Positions 17,713 through 25,331 of a DNA stretch of 64,000 bases are shown here, one piece after another. This DNA is from Candidatus Wallbacteria bacterium (GTDB lineage Bacteria; Muiribacteriota; UBA6191; JACPRK01). Made by a program: the position numbers and the translations under genes. The DNA is taken from positions 1 through 64,000 of the forward strand of contig JACQZN010000057.1 in NCBI GenBank assembly GCA_016213845.1, given 5' to 3'. Position 1 is the stretch's first letter. Every line of letters starts with the position of its first letter. Below the pieces are notes generated by a model, which saw only the letters and a program-made list of their open reading frames with translations, was not told the origin of the DNA and made no database searches.

Positions 17713-18855
17713 TCAATCCGTTCCGGAGGGCTTGTCTGCCGGTTTGGGTTCGGGCTTCGGCTCGGGCTTGGGCTCGGGCTTGGGCTCGGGCTTCGGCTCG
17801 GGCTTGGGTTCGGGCTTGGCCCCGAGCGTGGCGGCCGCGTCCTTGTTACCGGCCGAGTTCTTCTCGAGCTGCTTCTCCGGCGAGGCGCCCTTCTCCGTCA
17901 GCGCCGAGCCGTCGTTGCCGCCGCTCTTCACCTTGGTCGGGTCCTCCAGCCGGTCGGCGCTCTCGTCCTTCCCCGTCTTCCCGCTGCCGGCGATGGTGCC
18001 GAAGAGGCCGGTGAAGATGCCCTTCGTTCCGCCGCCGATGTAGCCCGCGAGACTGCCGCCGGCCAGGCTGCCGATCGCGTTGGTGATCGCGCCGGCTTTC
18101 TCCCGGTCGGCCTGCAGCTGGGCGTCGATCGCTTCGGCGTTCAGGTGGTTCTCCTCGGCAATCTTGTCTGCCAGCTCCGCGTGCTCATTCGTGCGTTCAT
18201 TGAACTCCGCCACGCTGAAGGGCTGGTAGACCTGCTGGGCTGCGTTGATGGCGGTGTTGTTGCGGACATCGTCGACGTCCTCGAACTTGCGGAGGTTGGC
18301 CCCGCGCCGCGAGCGGCCGTCGAACTGCGCCAGGTTGGTGCGGGGCGCGCGCTCGGCCTCGCGCTGCTGGTTGCGAATCAGCGAGCTGGCCACGCCACCT
18401 GCCGCATCACCCAGGAAATTGCCGAAGCCCTGGATGGCCTGGCGGTCCCTTTCGGCCTGGCGAGGGTCCTCGGGCTTGCTGTCCCCGGAGGGCTTCGTAC
18501 CGTCCGGCTTCGAGCCATCCGGCTTGGAACCGTCAGGCTTGGAGCCGTCCGGTTTGGAGCCATCCGGCTTCTTGTTGCCGTCGGCGGGCGGCGTCTGCGG
18601 CTTGCCTTCGGTCCCTTCGGGGGGCTTCGTCGCAGTCTCGGGCTTCTTCTCCGTGCCGGAGGGCGGCGTCTCGGGCTTCTTCTCCGTGCTGGAGGGGGGA
18701 GTGTCCGGTTTCTTTTCCCCTCCGGTGTTCAGCGGGAGCCGCTCGTCGTCTGCCGGGGTCTTGTCGCTCGGAGGAGCGGCCAGCGCAGCACCCGGCGCGA
18801 TGCTGCACGCCAGCGGCAAAGCAAGCACCAGGGCCATCGTCAGAATGTTTTTCAC
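17713..18855 (-). CDS. Exported Lys/Pro-rich low-complexity protein with glycine-rich patch
   Basis: The GTG at 18855 has GGAGG eight bases upstream and gives 380 residues. A signal peptide (about residues 1-27, ending PGAALAA) leads to a long linker of EKKPETPPSGT-like units and then five KPDGS repeats. The middle is charged and helical, and is followed by a glycine-rich hydrophobic segment, SLAGGSLAGYIGGGTKGIFT, that could associate with membranes. The C-terminus is a KPEP repeat of about seven copies. The extension is probably a cell-wall-spanning or spacer region. It precedes the cassette B PilX-like gene by 72 bases in the same direction. The function is unknown, but the position suggests a surface partner of cassette B. 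Confidence 0.72.
   Translation of the reverse strand: MKNILTMALVLALPLACSIAPGAALAAPPSDKTPADDERLPLNTGGEKKPDTPPSSTEKKPETPPSGTEKKPETATKPPEGTEGKPQTPPADGNKKPDGSKPDGSKPDGSKPDGSKPDGTKPSGDSKPEDPRQAERDRQAIQGFGNFLGDAAGGVASSLIRNQQREAERAPRTNLAQFDGRSRRGANLRKFEDVDDVRNNTAINAAQQVYQPFSVAEFNERTNEHAELADKIAEENHLNAEAIDAQLQADREKAGAITNAIGSLAGGSLAGYIGGGTKGIFTGLFGTIAGSGKTGKDESADRLEDPTKVKSGGNDGSALTEKGASPEKQLEKNSAGNKDAAATLGAKPEPKPEPKPEPKPEPKPEPKPEPKPADKPSGTD
17743..17819. repeat. 12-bp coding tandem repeat (KPEP units)
   Basis: Roughly six copies of a 12-base unit like ggctcgggcttg (sense: aagcccgagccc) encode the C-terminal Lys-Pro-Glu-Pro repeats. The units differ at third positions only. Confidence 0.8.
18496..18570. 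repeat. 15-bp coding tandem repeat (KPDGS units)
   Basis: Five copies of a 15-base unit (minus-strand sense like aagcctgacggttcc) encode KPDGS, with synonymous differences between copies. Confidence 0.8.
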
Positions 18856-18887
18856 GAGCGGCACCTCCAGCGCAGGACCTCGCGCCC

Positions 18888-18917
18888 AGTGTAGACGCGG
18901 CTTCGGGGGACTGTCAA
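18888..18917 (-). promoter_or_regulatory. Sigma70-type promoter for cassette B operon
   Basis: On the minus strand TTGACA (18917-18912) and TACACT (18893-18888) are separated by 18 bases, 33 bases upstream of the GTG at 18855. It lies in the 76-base gap between cassette C and the Lys/Pro-rich gene, so it would drive that gene and probably cassette B. Confidence 0.6.
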
Positions 18918-18931
18918 TCCAGCGGGCCGGG

Positions 18932-19588
18932 TCATCGTGTGCTCCGGCCACCGCGGGCGGTCTCGTAGTGGCTCTCATCGAGCGCGAGCCAGTTCGGGTC
19001 CTTGGTAAACGTATGGTAGTAGCGGCTGCCCACGCTCGTCTGGAGCCAATGGGTCTTTCCACTCTTGCCGGTCACGTCGGGAACCCCCATTCGGACCTGG
19101 TAGTAAGACAGGCCGTTCAACCGGTACTTCTTGAAGCGCACCTCGGTGAAGCAATCTTCGTCCAGCACGGGCGTGGTTGCGTCGCCGTAGTAGCCCCGCA
19201 GGCGCACGCCGTCGGCGGGCTCTCCCGCCCGCGTGACCCGCACCTTCTCCGCCTTGTAGACGACCTTGAAGGCAGCGGGCCTGTTCCCGGCCGGCTCGCT
19301 CGAAAACCGCTGGAAGGTCAGGGTGTGGCCCGTGGAATCGATCTCGGAGGTGCCGCCCGTGACGCCGACGACGTCGCAGAGGCTGCGCAGGTCGCGCTTG
19401 ATGCGCTCCAGCGCCAGGTTGGCCCTCCGCACGCCTTCGAGCTCCTCGGCGCCCAGGCTCACCGAGCGGCTTCCGGAGAGCAGGAACCGGTAGAGCAGCG
19501 TCACCACGACGGAGACCAGTGCCACGACCACCACGATCTCGGCGACCGTGAAGGCCGCGCGAGCGGCCCTGCGCCGGGCAGGCCTCAC
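18932..19588 (-). CDS. GspJ/PilW-like pseudopilin (cassette C)
   Basis: The GTG at 19588 overlaps the stop of the GspI-like gene (GTGA), giving 218 residues. It begins VRPARRRAARAAFTVAEIVV, a basic leader with Ala at -1, then F-T-V-A-E with Glu at +5 and a hydrophobic helix. The C-terminal part is beta-rich with a few Tyr-rich strands (YRLNGLSYYQVRMG). It is the last gene of cassette C. Its length of about 210 residues is normal for GspJ. Little identity to the cassette B and D J-like proteins is visible outside the N-terminal helix, so this cassette resembles A more than B or D. Confidence 0.8.
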   Translation of the reverse strand: MRPARRRAARAAFTVAEIVVVVALVSVVVTLLYRFLLSGSRSVSLGAEELEGVRRANLALERIKRDLRSLCDVVGVTGGTSEIDSTGHTLTFQRFSSEPAGNRPAAFKVVYKAEKVRVTRAGEPADGVRLRGYYGDATTPVLDEDCFTEVRFKKYRLNGLSYYQVRMGVPDVTGKSGKTHWLQTSVGSRYYHTFTKDPNWLALDESHYETARGGRSTR

Positions 19589-20103
19589 GGCCTCACCCCG
19601 TGCAGCATCAGCTCCATGGCTACTCGCCGCTCCGGATTGCCTCGAACGTTGAGCTTCCATCGAACCGTCGCCACCGCATGAAGCGCCTGGACCTCGCTGC
19701 CGGGGGCCCTCACGAATGTCATGACGACCTCCCGGGCGAAAGGGATAGAAGATTCCGGATAATCCACGTCGGTGCCGGGCTCGTCGGACTTGAAGGCCAC
19801 GACCCTAGGCTCGCTCCAGGAAAGGCGCCCGCCGCTGCGATCGGCTTGCAGCGCGGCCGGCAGCTTCATCGCCCGCCCTCCGTCCTCGAGCGCCTGGCTC
19901 CAGCCGGCAAACCCCACCCCCTTGACCCACTCGAGCGCCTCGGTCGCCAGCCCGACCGCCAGCGCCTCGTTCTCGAGGTCGACCGTGCCCCGGCTGGCTT
20001 GCCCCAGCGTCGTGAAGATGGGGATCACCGCCAGACCCACCAGGAAGACCGCGAGCACGACCTCGACCAGCGAGAATCCCGCCGGGCGAGCGGTACGGAG
20101 CAT
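19585..20103 (-). CDS. GspI/PilV-like pseudopilin (cassette C)
   Basis: The ATG at 20103 gives 172 residues beginning MLRTARPAG then FSLVEVVLAVFLVGLAVIPI. The nine-residue leader with Gly at -1 and Glu at +5 is the standard prepilin site. The rest contains ALAVGLATEALEWVKGVGFA, similar in kind to the cassette A protein's NLAIEALEWGATLPTDG, so A and C are probably paralogous. The frame stays open far upstream, but that sequence is the antisense of the preceding gene and was ignored. It is separated from the 286-residue exported protein by 92 bases that contain a heptanucleotide array. Confidence 0.84.
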   Translation of the reverse strand: MLRTARPAGFSLVEVVLAVFLVGLAVIPIFTTLGQASRGTVDLENEALAVGLATEALEWVKGVGFAGWSQALEDGGRAMKLPAALQADRSGGRLSWSEPRVVAFKSDEPGTDVDYPESSIPFAREVVMTFVRAPGSEVQALHAVATVRWKLNVRGNPERRVAMELMLHGVRP

Positions 20104-20163
20104 CAGTTCACTCTGTCCTCGACGCGACGGGACTCGGCTGGACGGATGGCAGGGAGGACGCAC

Positions 20164-20191
20164 GCCTTCCACCTTCCACCTTCCGACTTCT
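20164..20191. repeat. Heptanucleotide array (CTTCC type, 4 units)
   Basis: The units gccttcc, accttcc, accttcc and gacttct lie in exact 7-base register in the gap between two cassette C genes. The same unit dominates the array at 25260-25329. Confidence 0.7.
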
Positions 20192-20195
20192 CCCA

Positions 20196-21056
20196 CTACG
20201 GCTTCCGCAACGCCGGCGGCGGCTCCATCCCCACGTAGGTAGCCCTCTCGTCGCGCGTCATGTCCACGTACACGCCCAGCTTCTTGCCACCGGCCTTCAC
20301 GTGCGCCTTGGAGATGTCGTCCTCGCGGACCTGGTCCATCTTGAACCGCAGGACCCGCCTCAGCGGCAGGCCTGTCGCTGCGTCGACCGTGCACGAGAAC
20401 TTCCCGGCCGCAGCCGTGCTCATCAGCTTCTCGGGCGTGTACTGCCGCGACAGCCGCAGGTCGCCTCGGATCTCGTGGGCGTCGCGCTCCAGGTACTTGG
20501 TCGGGCCCGCGTAGGCCAGCCGGGCCTGCAGCGCCACCGGCGGCGTGTCGGGTCCCGTGGCCAGGCGCAGCTCCTGCTCCCACGTTGCACCGCGAGACAG
20601 CTCTCCCGTGGGCAGCTGGATCGCCAGCTCGCGCAGGTCTCCAGCGACCACCTCGGGGTCGGAGGATCTCAGGAGCTGCCCGTCGGGGGAGTAAACCCTC
20701 AGCTTCATGTCGCCAGCGCCCGGGAGAGTTCCCTGGCGGGCCTGCCCGTTCACCTTGAGCGCCGACTGGACCTGTTTGGAGGCGATGCGGATCTGCCCCT
20801 CCTCGACGTCCATCACGCGCCCGACCTCGCGCGAGCCGGCCTCCAGAGTCTGGGTGAGCACCGACCGCGGCTTCACGATCGTCGTCTCGGTCGTGGAGCG
20901 GAGGACCCTCTCGAAGCAGAGCCCGGCCTGGGGGCGAAGAGACAGGGGCTCGGCCACAGCGGCGCCCGCCAGCAGCCAGAGTGCGGCCAGGGCGACTGCC
21001 AGTCGCCACAGCGGGGGCCGCGCCCGCCCGATTCCGGTAGAGCTCGAATCATCCAT
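20196..21056 (-). CDS. Exported beta-rich protein of unknown function (cassette C)
   Basis: The ATG at 21056 overlaps the end of the large PilX-like gene by 8 bp and gives 286 residues. Basic residues and then LAVALAALWLLAGAAVA form a signal peptide. The mature protein is beta-rich, with segments such as GDMKLRVYSPDGQLLRSSDP and a late FKMDQVREDDISKAHVKAGG. It has no cysteine pair or catalytic motif that I recognise. It lies between the PilX-like and GspI-like genes, the position held in cassettes B and D by the MGYLEK protein, although no sequence similarity to that protein is visible. A periplasmic or outer-membrane accessory role for cassette C is a reasonable inference. Confidence 0.7.
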   Translation of the reverse strand: MDDSSSTGIGRARPPLWRLAVALAALWLLAGAAVAEPLSLRPQAGLCFERVLRSTTETTIVKPRSVLTQTLEAGSREVGRVMDVEEGQIRIASKQVQSALKVNGQARQGTLPGAGDMKLRVYSPDGQLLRSSDPEVVAGDLRELAIQLPTGELSRGATWEQELRLATGPDTPPVALQARLAYAGPTKYLERDAHEIRGDLRLSRQYTPEKLMSTAAAGKFSCTVDAATGLPLRRVLRFKMDQVREDDISKAHVKAGGKKLGVYVDMTRDERATYVGMEPPPALRKP

Positions 21057-22980
21057 CGATGTACTCCTTGGGGCCTGAGCCGTCATCGCCCCGGCTGCTC
21101 CAGAGCATGACACGATCGCTGAACGTGGTGTGGAAAATCCAGCGCGACAGCAGTTCGTCGTATTGCAGGAAGTTTCGAGTGGCGCGCAGCTTGCTCGAGT
21201 CGATGCGGTCGATGGCCAGCCCGCCGACGAGGTCGATGGGCTGATCGTCGTAGACCTCGAGCGTACCCATCTGGTCGGGATAGAGCGAATTCAAGGCCTG
21301 CACGTGCGCCTCGACCTTCTTGCCGCCCGGCAGCGTTACGCCCGCGCCGCGCGAGACAAGGAAGAGCTGGTCGGTGGGCCGCCGCTTGGTGAGCGAGCCC
21401 TTCACGAAGATCTTGCCGAGCGCCAGCAGCACTCCCTGACCGCGGTAGGAGAGGTCTCCGTCGAGGATGAGATCGCCCAGCAGCCCAACGACGCCGTCGA
21501 TGGCCAGCACTCGCTTGCCCGCCGAATCGGCGACCAGGTGCCTTTCCATCAGCCGCGCGGCCGGGTCGCTATCCTCCGGGGTGGATTGGTACAGCCGGGC
21601 ATAGTACTTCGGTTCAGTGAAAGCCATCGCCGAGAGAACGGCCGCCGCCTGTCCATCTCGCCCCCCGAAATCGCCCAGGGCCGGGGCGTGCGCGAACGGG
21701 GCCATGGTCTGGTCACTGCCGTTCGGGTCCTTGTTGAGGAAGCTCACGGCACTGACGCCCACGGGCGCCGCCAGCGCGGGCCGGGAGGGAGGCGATGCTC
21801 CGTCGAAGGTGAAGTCGAACTCGCGGCGGAACCAGTAGGAGTAGAAGATGTTCCCCTCGATGCCCTTGCCGGGATCGTTCAAGTAGAGGTCCAGGCCGGC
21901 CGCCCGAGCGTCGCCGCCCAGGTACTCGTGGTGCATCTTGGCGTTGACGACCTTGGCCGCGACGGCGGCGGCCTGCGCTTCGCCGTATCCCATCGCGCGC
22001 ATCATGTCCCCGATGATGGCCCGGGCCTTTTCCTGCCCCATGTCGTCGTCGCTGAAGAGCTGCTTCTGCTGATCCCACTTCCCGAGCTGGTAGCGCGCCG
22101 GGTTCGTCGGTGACAGGGCGATCTTCACGCCCTGCAGGTAGCTGATCTCGTCGGCCACCAGCCGGTTGCGGCCCGGTGCCAGCAGGTTGATCGGGGCCGT
22201 TGCGGCCTGTCCTGGCCCCAGGCCGATGAAGACCGCGCCCGAGTCCTCCTTCGGAGTGGCAGGGACGCGCCGGTTCTTGACCACCAGCGCCGGGTCGTTC
22301 GGATCGGCGTTGCCGGGCTCCAGCGACCGCAAGCGGCTGGCGTCCTTGAGGAACAGCGTGTAGTCCCCCAGGGGACTCTGGCCCGTGAGGTAGATGCTCT
22401 TGAAGTCCCGCCGGACGATGACGCGGCGCGTCAGAAACCCCTTCCGGCCCAGCGGCAGCACGGCCTTCCCCTCGACCTCGACACTGCCGACCTTCTCGCG
22501 AGGCTCGGCCCCGGTGTTCTGCGCCAGCACCAGCACCCGGGCGCGCGCGCTCAGCACGGCCCCCAGCTCCTGCGCCAGCTCGCAGCCGGAGGCCGTGAGC
22601 GAGTTGGCGTTGAGCCCTTCGAGCTCCTCGAGCTTGTTGTTGTCGGCCGGCGTGGCGTCCTGGAACCGCCCGTACCAGGGCGAATCGGGCCGGTTCACCT
22701 CGCCCTGGATCGCCGTCAACGCCTCATCGGCGATCGACTCGGCCAGGAAGAGCGCCATGTCGCCCACGTAGGCCCGGCTCACCTCGAGCTTGCCCTGCAT
22801 CGTCGTGGTGTGGAACGTCAGGATCACGACCGCCAGGATCAGCGCGATGACCAGCGCCAGCACCAAGACGATGCCCGAGCGGCCGGGCGCGGCGGGCCTA
22901 GCGCCTTGCTCCCATGCTCGTCGCGCCGCTGCAGCGCCCGGCTGCTGCCACGCCCTATGCCCGAATCGCCACGCTCCCAC
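21049..22980 (-). CDS. PilX/GspK-like large membrane-anchored protein (cassette C)
   Basis: The frame gives up to 643 residues from a GTG at 22980; the start is uncertain, because the helix lies about 35 residues in. GRSGIVLVLALVIALILAVV is the membrane helix, followed by a helical region (YVGDMALFLAESIADEALTA) typical of PilX N-termini. The central part is beta-rich. Near residue 500, VLAIDGVVGLLGDL and LSYRGQGVLLALGKIFVKGS match a motif found in the cassette B and D proteins and known from PilX C-terminal domains. It starts cassette C and probably provides the tip protein. No secretion ATPase is nearby. Confidence 0.7.
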   Translation of the reverse strand: MGAWRFGHRAWQQPGAAAARRAWEQGARPAAPGRSGIVLVLALVIALILAVVILTFHTTTMQGKLEVSRAYVGDMALFLAESIADEALTAIQGEVNRPDSPWYGRFQDATPADNNKLEELEGLNANSLTASGCELAQELGAVLSARARVLVLAQNTGAEPREKVGSVEVEGKAVLPLGRKGFLTRRVIVRRDFKSIYLTGQSPLGDYTLFLKDASRLRSLEPGNADPNDPALVVKNRRVPATPKEDSGAVFIGLGPGQAATAPINLLAPGRNRLVADEISYLQGVKIALSPTNPARYQLGKWDQQKQLFSDDDMGQEKARAIIGDMMRAMGYGEAQAAAVAAKVVNAKMHHEYLGGDARAAGLDLYLNDPGKGIEGNIFYSYWFRREFDFTFDGASPPSRPALAAPVGVSAVSFLNKDPNGSDQTMAPFAHAPALGDFGGRDGQAAAVLSAMAFTEPKYYARLYQSTPEDSDPAARLMERHLVADSAGKRVLAIDGVVGLLGDLILDGDLSYRGQGVLLALGKIFVKGSLTKRRPTDQLFLVSRGAGVTLPGGKKVEAHVQALNSLYPDQMGTLEVYDDQPIDLVGGLAIDRIDSSKLRATRNFLQYDELLSRWIFHTTFSDRVMLWSSRGDDGSGPKEYIDG

Positions 22981-23026
22981 GACCCGTCCAGCTTACCCGA
23001 TTCGCCGGGTCGAGGAGCAGTCCGTC

Positions 23027-23959
23027 TCAGTCCGAGAGCGTGACCGGGCGCTCCGAAGCTCCGCTTTCGAGCCCGACCGTGGTCGCGGTGGTGGCACCGG
23101 CGGACGCCACGTCGCCGACCTCCATCCCAGGGCGCCAGCGGCCCCGGATGAGCGTCAGCCCCCGTTGCTGGCGTCCCAGGTTGTGCACGCCCTCCGTCCG
23201 CCAGTCCAGAAAGCGGTCGGTGGTCTTGTTCCAGCCGAGGTTGTAGCGAGTGAAGGTGTTCCAGTCGTACTCGCCCGTGTACGCCTCGATGGTAGTCGAC
23301 TCGGGCACGCGGTCGGCCAGCTGGTCGATGAACGGTCGAGTCATGCTGGCGGCGTTGCAGTTCTTGAACACGATCTGCGAGTTGGGTGCCCAGACGTCGG
23401 TCGGCTCGAGCCCCAGCTCCCGCATGCGCGCGTCGTAGCGCGAGAAGAACTGGTTGTTGGCGTTCAAGACCCGGTCGTTTGCGCCCGAGCCAGTCTCGAG
23501 CACCGCCACGACCGGCTGGTCGGATAGCGCCTGCGGCAACTCGGGAAAGACGCTGCGATGGCGGCCGGTGATGTGGCCCGTGAAGTAGAGGTTGGAGATC
23601 GGCCGGGTAGCCCGGTCTTGCGGGAGCATCGTGCCGACCAGATCGTCCAGGTCGTAGTCGCCGTGCAGGTAGGTGCCGCCGACCTGCTGTTGCAGATTGC
23701 GCGTGAATCGCTCCTCGCGCGAGCCGTCCGGGCTGCCGCCCAGCAGCGCCACGATGTTCTCGGTCCCCGGCGCCGCGCGTCTCACCGAGTCATCGACCCG
23801 GACAGCGGGCAGCGGCCCCGTGGGCCGGTCGTTGGCCTCCCGGCTGACGCCGAGCAGACCGTCCAGCCCCCCGGCCTGCGCCGCCAGCGGCCAGAGGAGC
23901 CACGTGGCCAGAGCCAGCTGAATCCGGAACGAACCCGATCGCTTCACTTCGAACCTCAT
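23027..23959 (-). CDS. Exported caspase/C80-like cysteine peptidase candidate
   Basis: The ATG at 23959 gives 310 residues with a signal peptide (LALATWLLWPLAAQA); a GTG at 23971 would add four. Strand-like SNLYFTGHITG places His129 at its end, and QIVFKNCNAAS places Cys201 after a second strand. That spacing and pattern match the His/Cys dyad of clan CD peptidases, such as clostridial-toxin C80 domains and caspases. GTYLHGDYDLDD and the final basic region have no obvious counterpart. It sits 46 bases upstream of the cassette C large gene in the same direction, a position mirrored by the C39-like gene at cassette A. Processing of cassette products is possible but unproved. Confidence 0.5.
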   Translation of the reverse strand: MRFEVKRSGSFRIQLALATWLLWPLAAQAGGLDGLLGVSREANDRPTGPLPAVRVDDSVRRAAPGTENIVALLGGSPDGSREERFTRNLQQQVGGTYLHGDYDLDDLVGTMLPQDRATRPISNLYFTGHITGRHRSVFPELPQALSDQPVVAVLETGSGANDRVLNANNQFFSRYDARMRELGLEPTDVWAPNSQIVFKNCNAASMTRPFIDQLADRVPESTTIEAYTGEYDWNTFTRYNLGWNKTTDRFLDWRTEGVHNLGRQQRGLTLIRGRWRPGMEVGDVASAGATTATTVGLESGASERPVTLSD

Positions 23960-24020
23960 CGCCTCCACCACCTTGGCCCTGTCGTCGGTCTTGCGGGCCG
24001 CCGCTTCCTATGCACGGGGT

Positions 24021-24056
24021 GGGCCAGTTCTCGAGAGGCCTCACCAGAACTGGCCC
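24021..24056. repeat. 11-bp inverted repeat upstream of caspase-like gene
   Basis: Perfect arms gggccagttct (24021-24031) and agaactggccc (24046-24056) flank a 14-base loop. It lies 62-97 bases upstream of the start at 23959, in a 267-base gap (23960-24226) that otherwise holds no gene. It could be an operator, an attenuator or a mobile palindrome. Confidence 0.6.
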
Positions 24057-24167
24057 GCAACCATTCCCAGGCCGCAAACAGGTGCAGAATTTCATTCCCT
24101 GACAGCGCAAACCGCCATCGCCCCGATCGTCGGAAACGCTTCACTGATTTGCCCGCCGCGGACCGCA

Positions 24168-24194
24168 AGACCCACTGCAGGCAGACGCCTCGGG
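24168..24194 (-). repeat. Conserved 3' element, divergent copy 3
   Basis: On the minus strand this reads cccgaggcgtctgcctgcag and on to ggg. About three quarters of its positions match copies 1 and 2, and it begins 33 bases after the cassette D GspJ-like stop. The similar placement after a stop codon supports a shared origin. Confidence 0.4.
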
Positions 24195-24226
24195 TCGCCC
24201 GAGCCAGCCCCGCCCCCTCCCCGCCT

Positions 24227-25102
24227 TCAGTACCGCGCGTCTTCGTCGGCGCTCGAGAAGTACTCGCGGTAGACCTGGTCGCTCAGGCGCTTGTAGGACC
24301 AGATCTTCGTCGCCAGCTCCACCGTCGGGGTGCGGCGCGTGCCGGTCGAGTAGAGACCCTCGTCGAAGACGGTCTTGAAGCGCACCAGCAGGAACGACGT
24401 CTTCTGGTACTTCGGCTCGGAAAGCTCCTCCACCGGCACGGGCTCCCCTGACGTGGTGTAGCCGCAATGCGTCACGCTGAACTGCGCCACGCTGGTTGCC
24501 ACTACCTTCTCGTAGACCTTGCTCGTGTCCTTCAGCTCCAGCTTCGTCAGGAAACCGCGGCTCGTCTCCTCGTCGGCGCTCGACAGCGTCGCTTTCTCGA
24601 CCACCCGCGTCACTTCCTTCTTCGCCTCGTCAAAGGTGTAGGTCGTGCGCAACACGGGCAGCACGTCGGCGGTCTGACCCTCCGTCTCGGCGAACGGGAA
24701 GGTCGGACGCGGGTTGAGCTTGGGCCGGTCCTTGGCGTCCGGGCTCAGGTACTTCAAGATCGCCACCGATGCCGTCGTCGATCCCGGCGGCTCCATGAAC
24801 ACGTGTGCGCTGTTCACGTCCTCGACCAGGTTCTCCAGCAGGTTCCTCGCCCCCGTCTGGAGCTCCAGCGATCGTGTCGTCTCGTCCGTGAGCGCCACGG
24901 ACCGCGTCAGCAAGCTATAAACGGCGCCCAGGATCAAGAGCGCAAGGAACGCCGTGAGCAGGGCCTCGGTGAGGGAGAAGCCGGCGCGGGAGTATCGAGA
25001 ATCGAGAATCGAGAATCGAGAATCGAGACGACGAAGCCGCCTCCCTCTCCCGGCGCCAACCCTCGCTGGCCGGGCCGCTCTTCTTCGCTTTCCATCCTCC
25101 AC
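24227..25102 (-). CDS. GspJ/PilW-like pseudopilin with repeat-derived leader (cassette D)
   Basis: The mature part begins at FSLTEALLTAFLALLILGAV, with Gly at -1 and Glu at +5. The last 26 residues (TKIWSYKRLSDQVYREYFSS plus acidic tail) closely match the cassette B paralogue. The start is unclear. The frame is open to a GTG at 25282, and an internal GTG at 25102 gives a 41-residue leader; I list the latter. The leader just before the site (RFSILDSRYSRAG) is translated from five copies of a 7-base repeat at 24994-25028, and farther upstream the frame crosses two REP-like palindromes. The paralogue has an 11-residue leader, so repeats have probably invaded this leader while keeping the frame open. 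Confidence 0.7.
   Translation of the reverse strand: MEDGKRRRAARPARVGAGRGRRLRRLDSRFSILDSRYSRAGFSLTEALLTAFLALLILGAVYSLLTRSVALTDETTRSLELQTGARNLLENLVEDVNSAHVFMEPPGSTTASVAILKYLSPDAKDRPKLNPRPTFPFAETEGQTADVLPVLRTTYTFDEAKKEVTRVVEKATLSSADEETSRGFLTKLELKDTSKVYEKVVATSVAQFSVTHCGYTTSGEPVPVEELSEPKYQKTSFLLVRFKTVFDEGLYSTGTRRTPTVELATKIWSYKRLSDQVYREYFSSADEDARY
24994..25028. repeat. Perfect heptanucleotide array (ATCGAGA, 5 units)
   Basis: Five identical atcgaga units lie head to tail inside the leader-coding part of the cassette D GspJ-like gene. Confidence 0.9.
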
Positions 25103-25144
25103 CGGGTGCACGCACGGAAGGTGAGAGGGCGCATCACACCGTGA

Positions 25145-25230
25145 CCGTTCGCCCTGAGCTTGTCGAAGGGCGGGCAGGCGAGAACCCACTCTGAGCCTGA
25201 ATTGTGGTTCGACAAGCTCACCACGAACGG
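25145..25230. repeat. Pair of REP-like palindromes in opposite orientation
   Basis: Copy 1 (25145-25173) reads ccgttcgccctgagcttgtc and on to aagggcggg. Copy 2 (25204-25230) reads gtggttcgacaagctcacca and on to cgaacgg. Each has a short stem (GCCCT/AGGGC and GTGG/CCAC). They are inverted to each other, about 30 bases apart, a common REP doublet layout. Confidence 0.75.
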
Positions 25231-25259
25231 GACAGTGACCCAAGAACCGCGCGCGCACC

Positions 25260-25329
25260 CTCTTCCACCTTCCCTCTTCCACCTTCTACCTTCTACCTTC
25301 TACCTTCTACCTTCCATCATCCAGCTTCC
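25260..25329. repeat. Heptanucleotide array (ACCTTCT type, 10 units)
   Basis: Ten units in strict 7-base register run from ctcttcc through four accttct copies to agcttcc. On the minus strand the unit reads AGAAGGT, which imitates a ribosome-binding site just upstream of the open GTG at 25282. The array ends 3 bases before the GspI-like stop. Confidence 0.85.
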
Positions 25330-25331
25330 TG

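Noticed and set aside
18885-18909. Possible fourth copy of the 27-base 3' element
   Set aside because: Only the gcgtctac core matches, and the sequence is better explained as the TTGACA-18-TACACT promoter of the Lys/Pro-rich gene.
24994-25330. Tandem arrays considered as a CRISPR
   Set aside because: Units are 7 bases, contiguous and without spacers; no cas genes are near.
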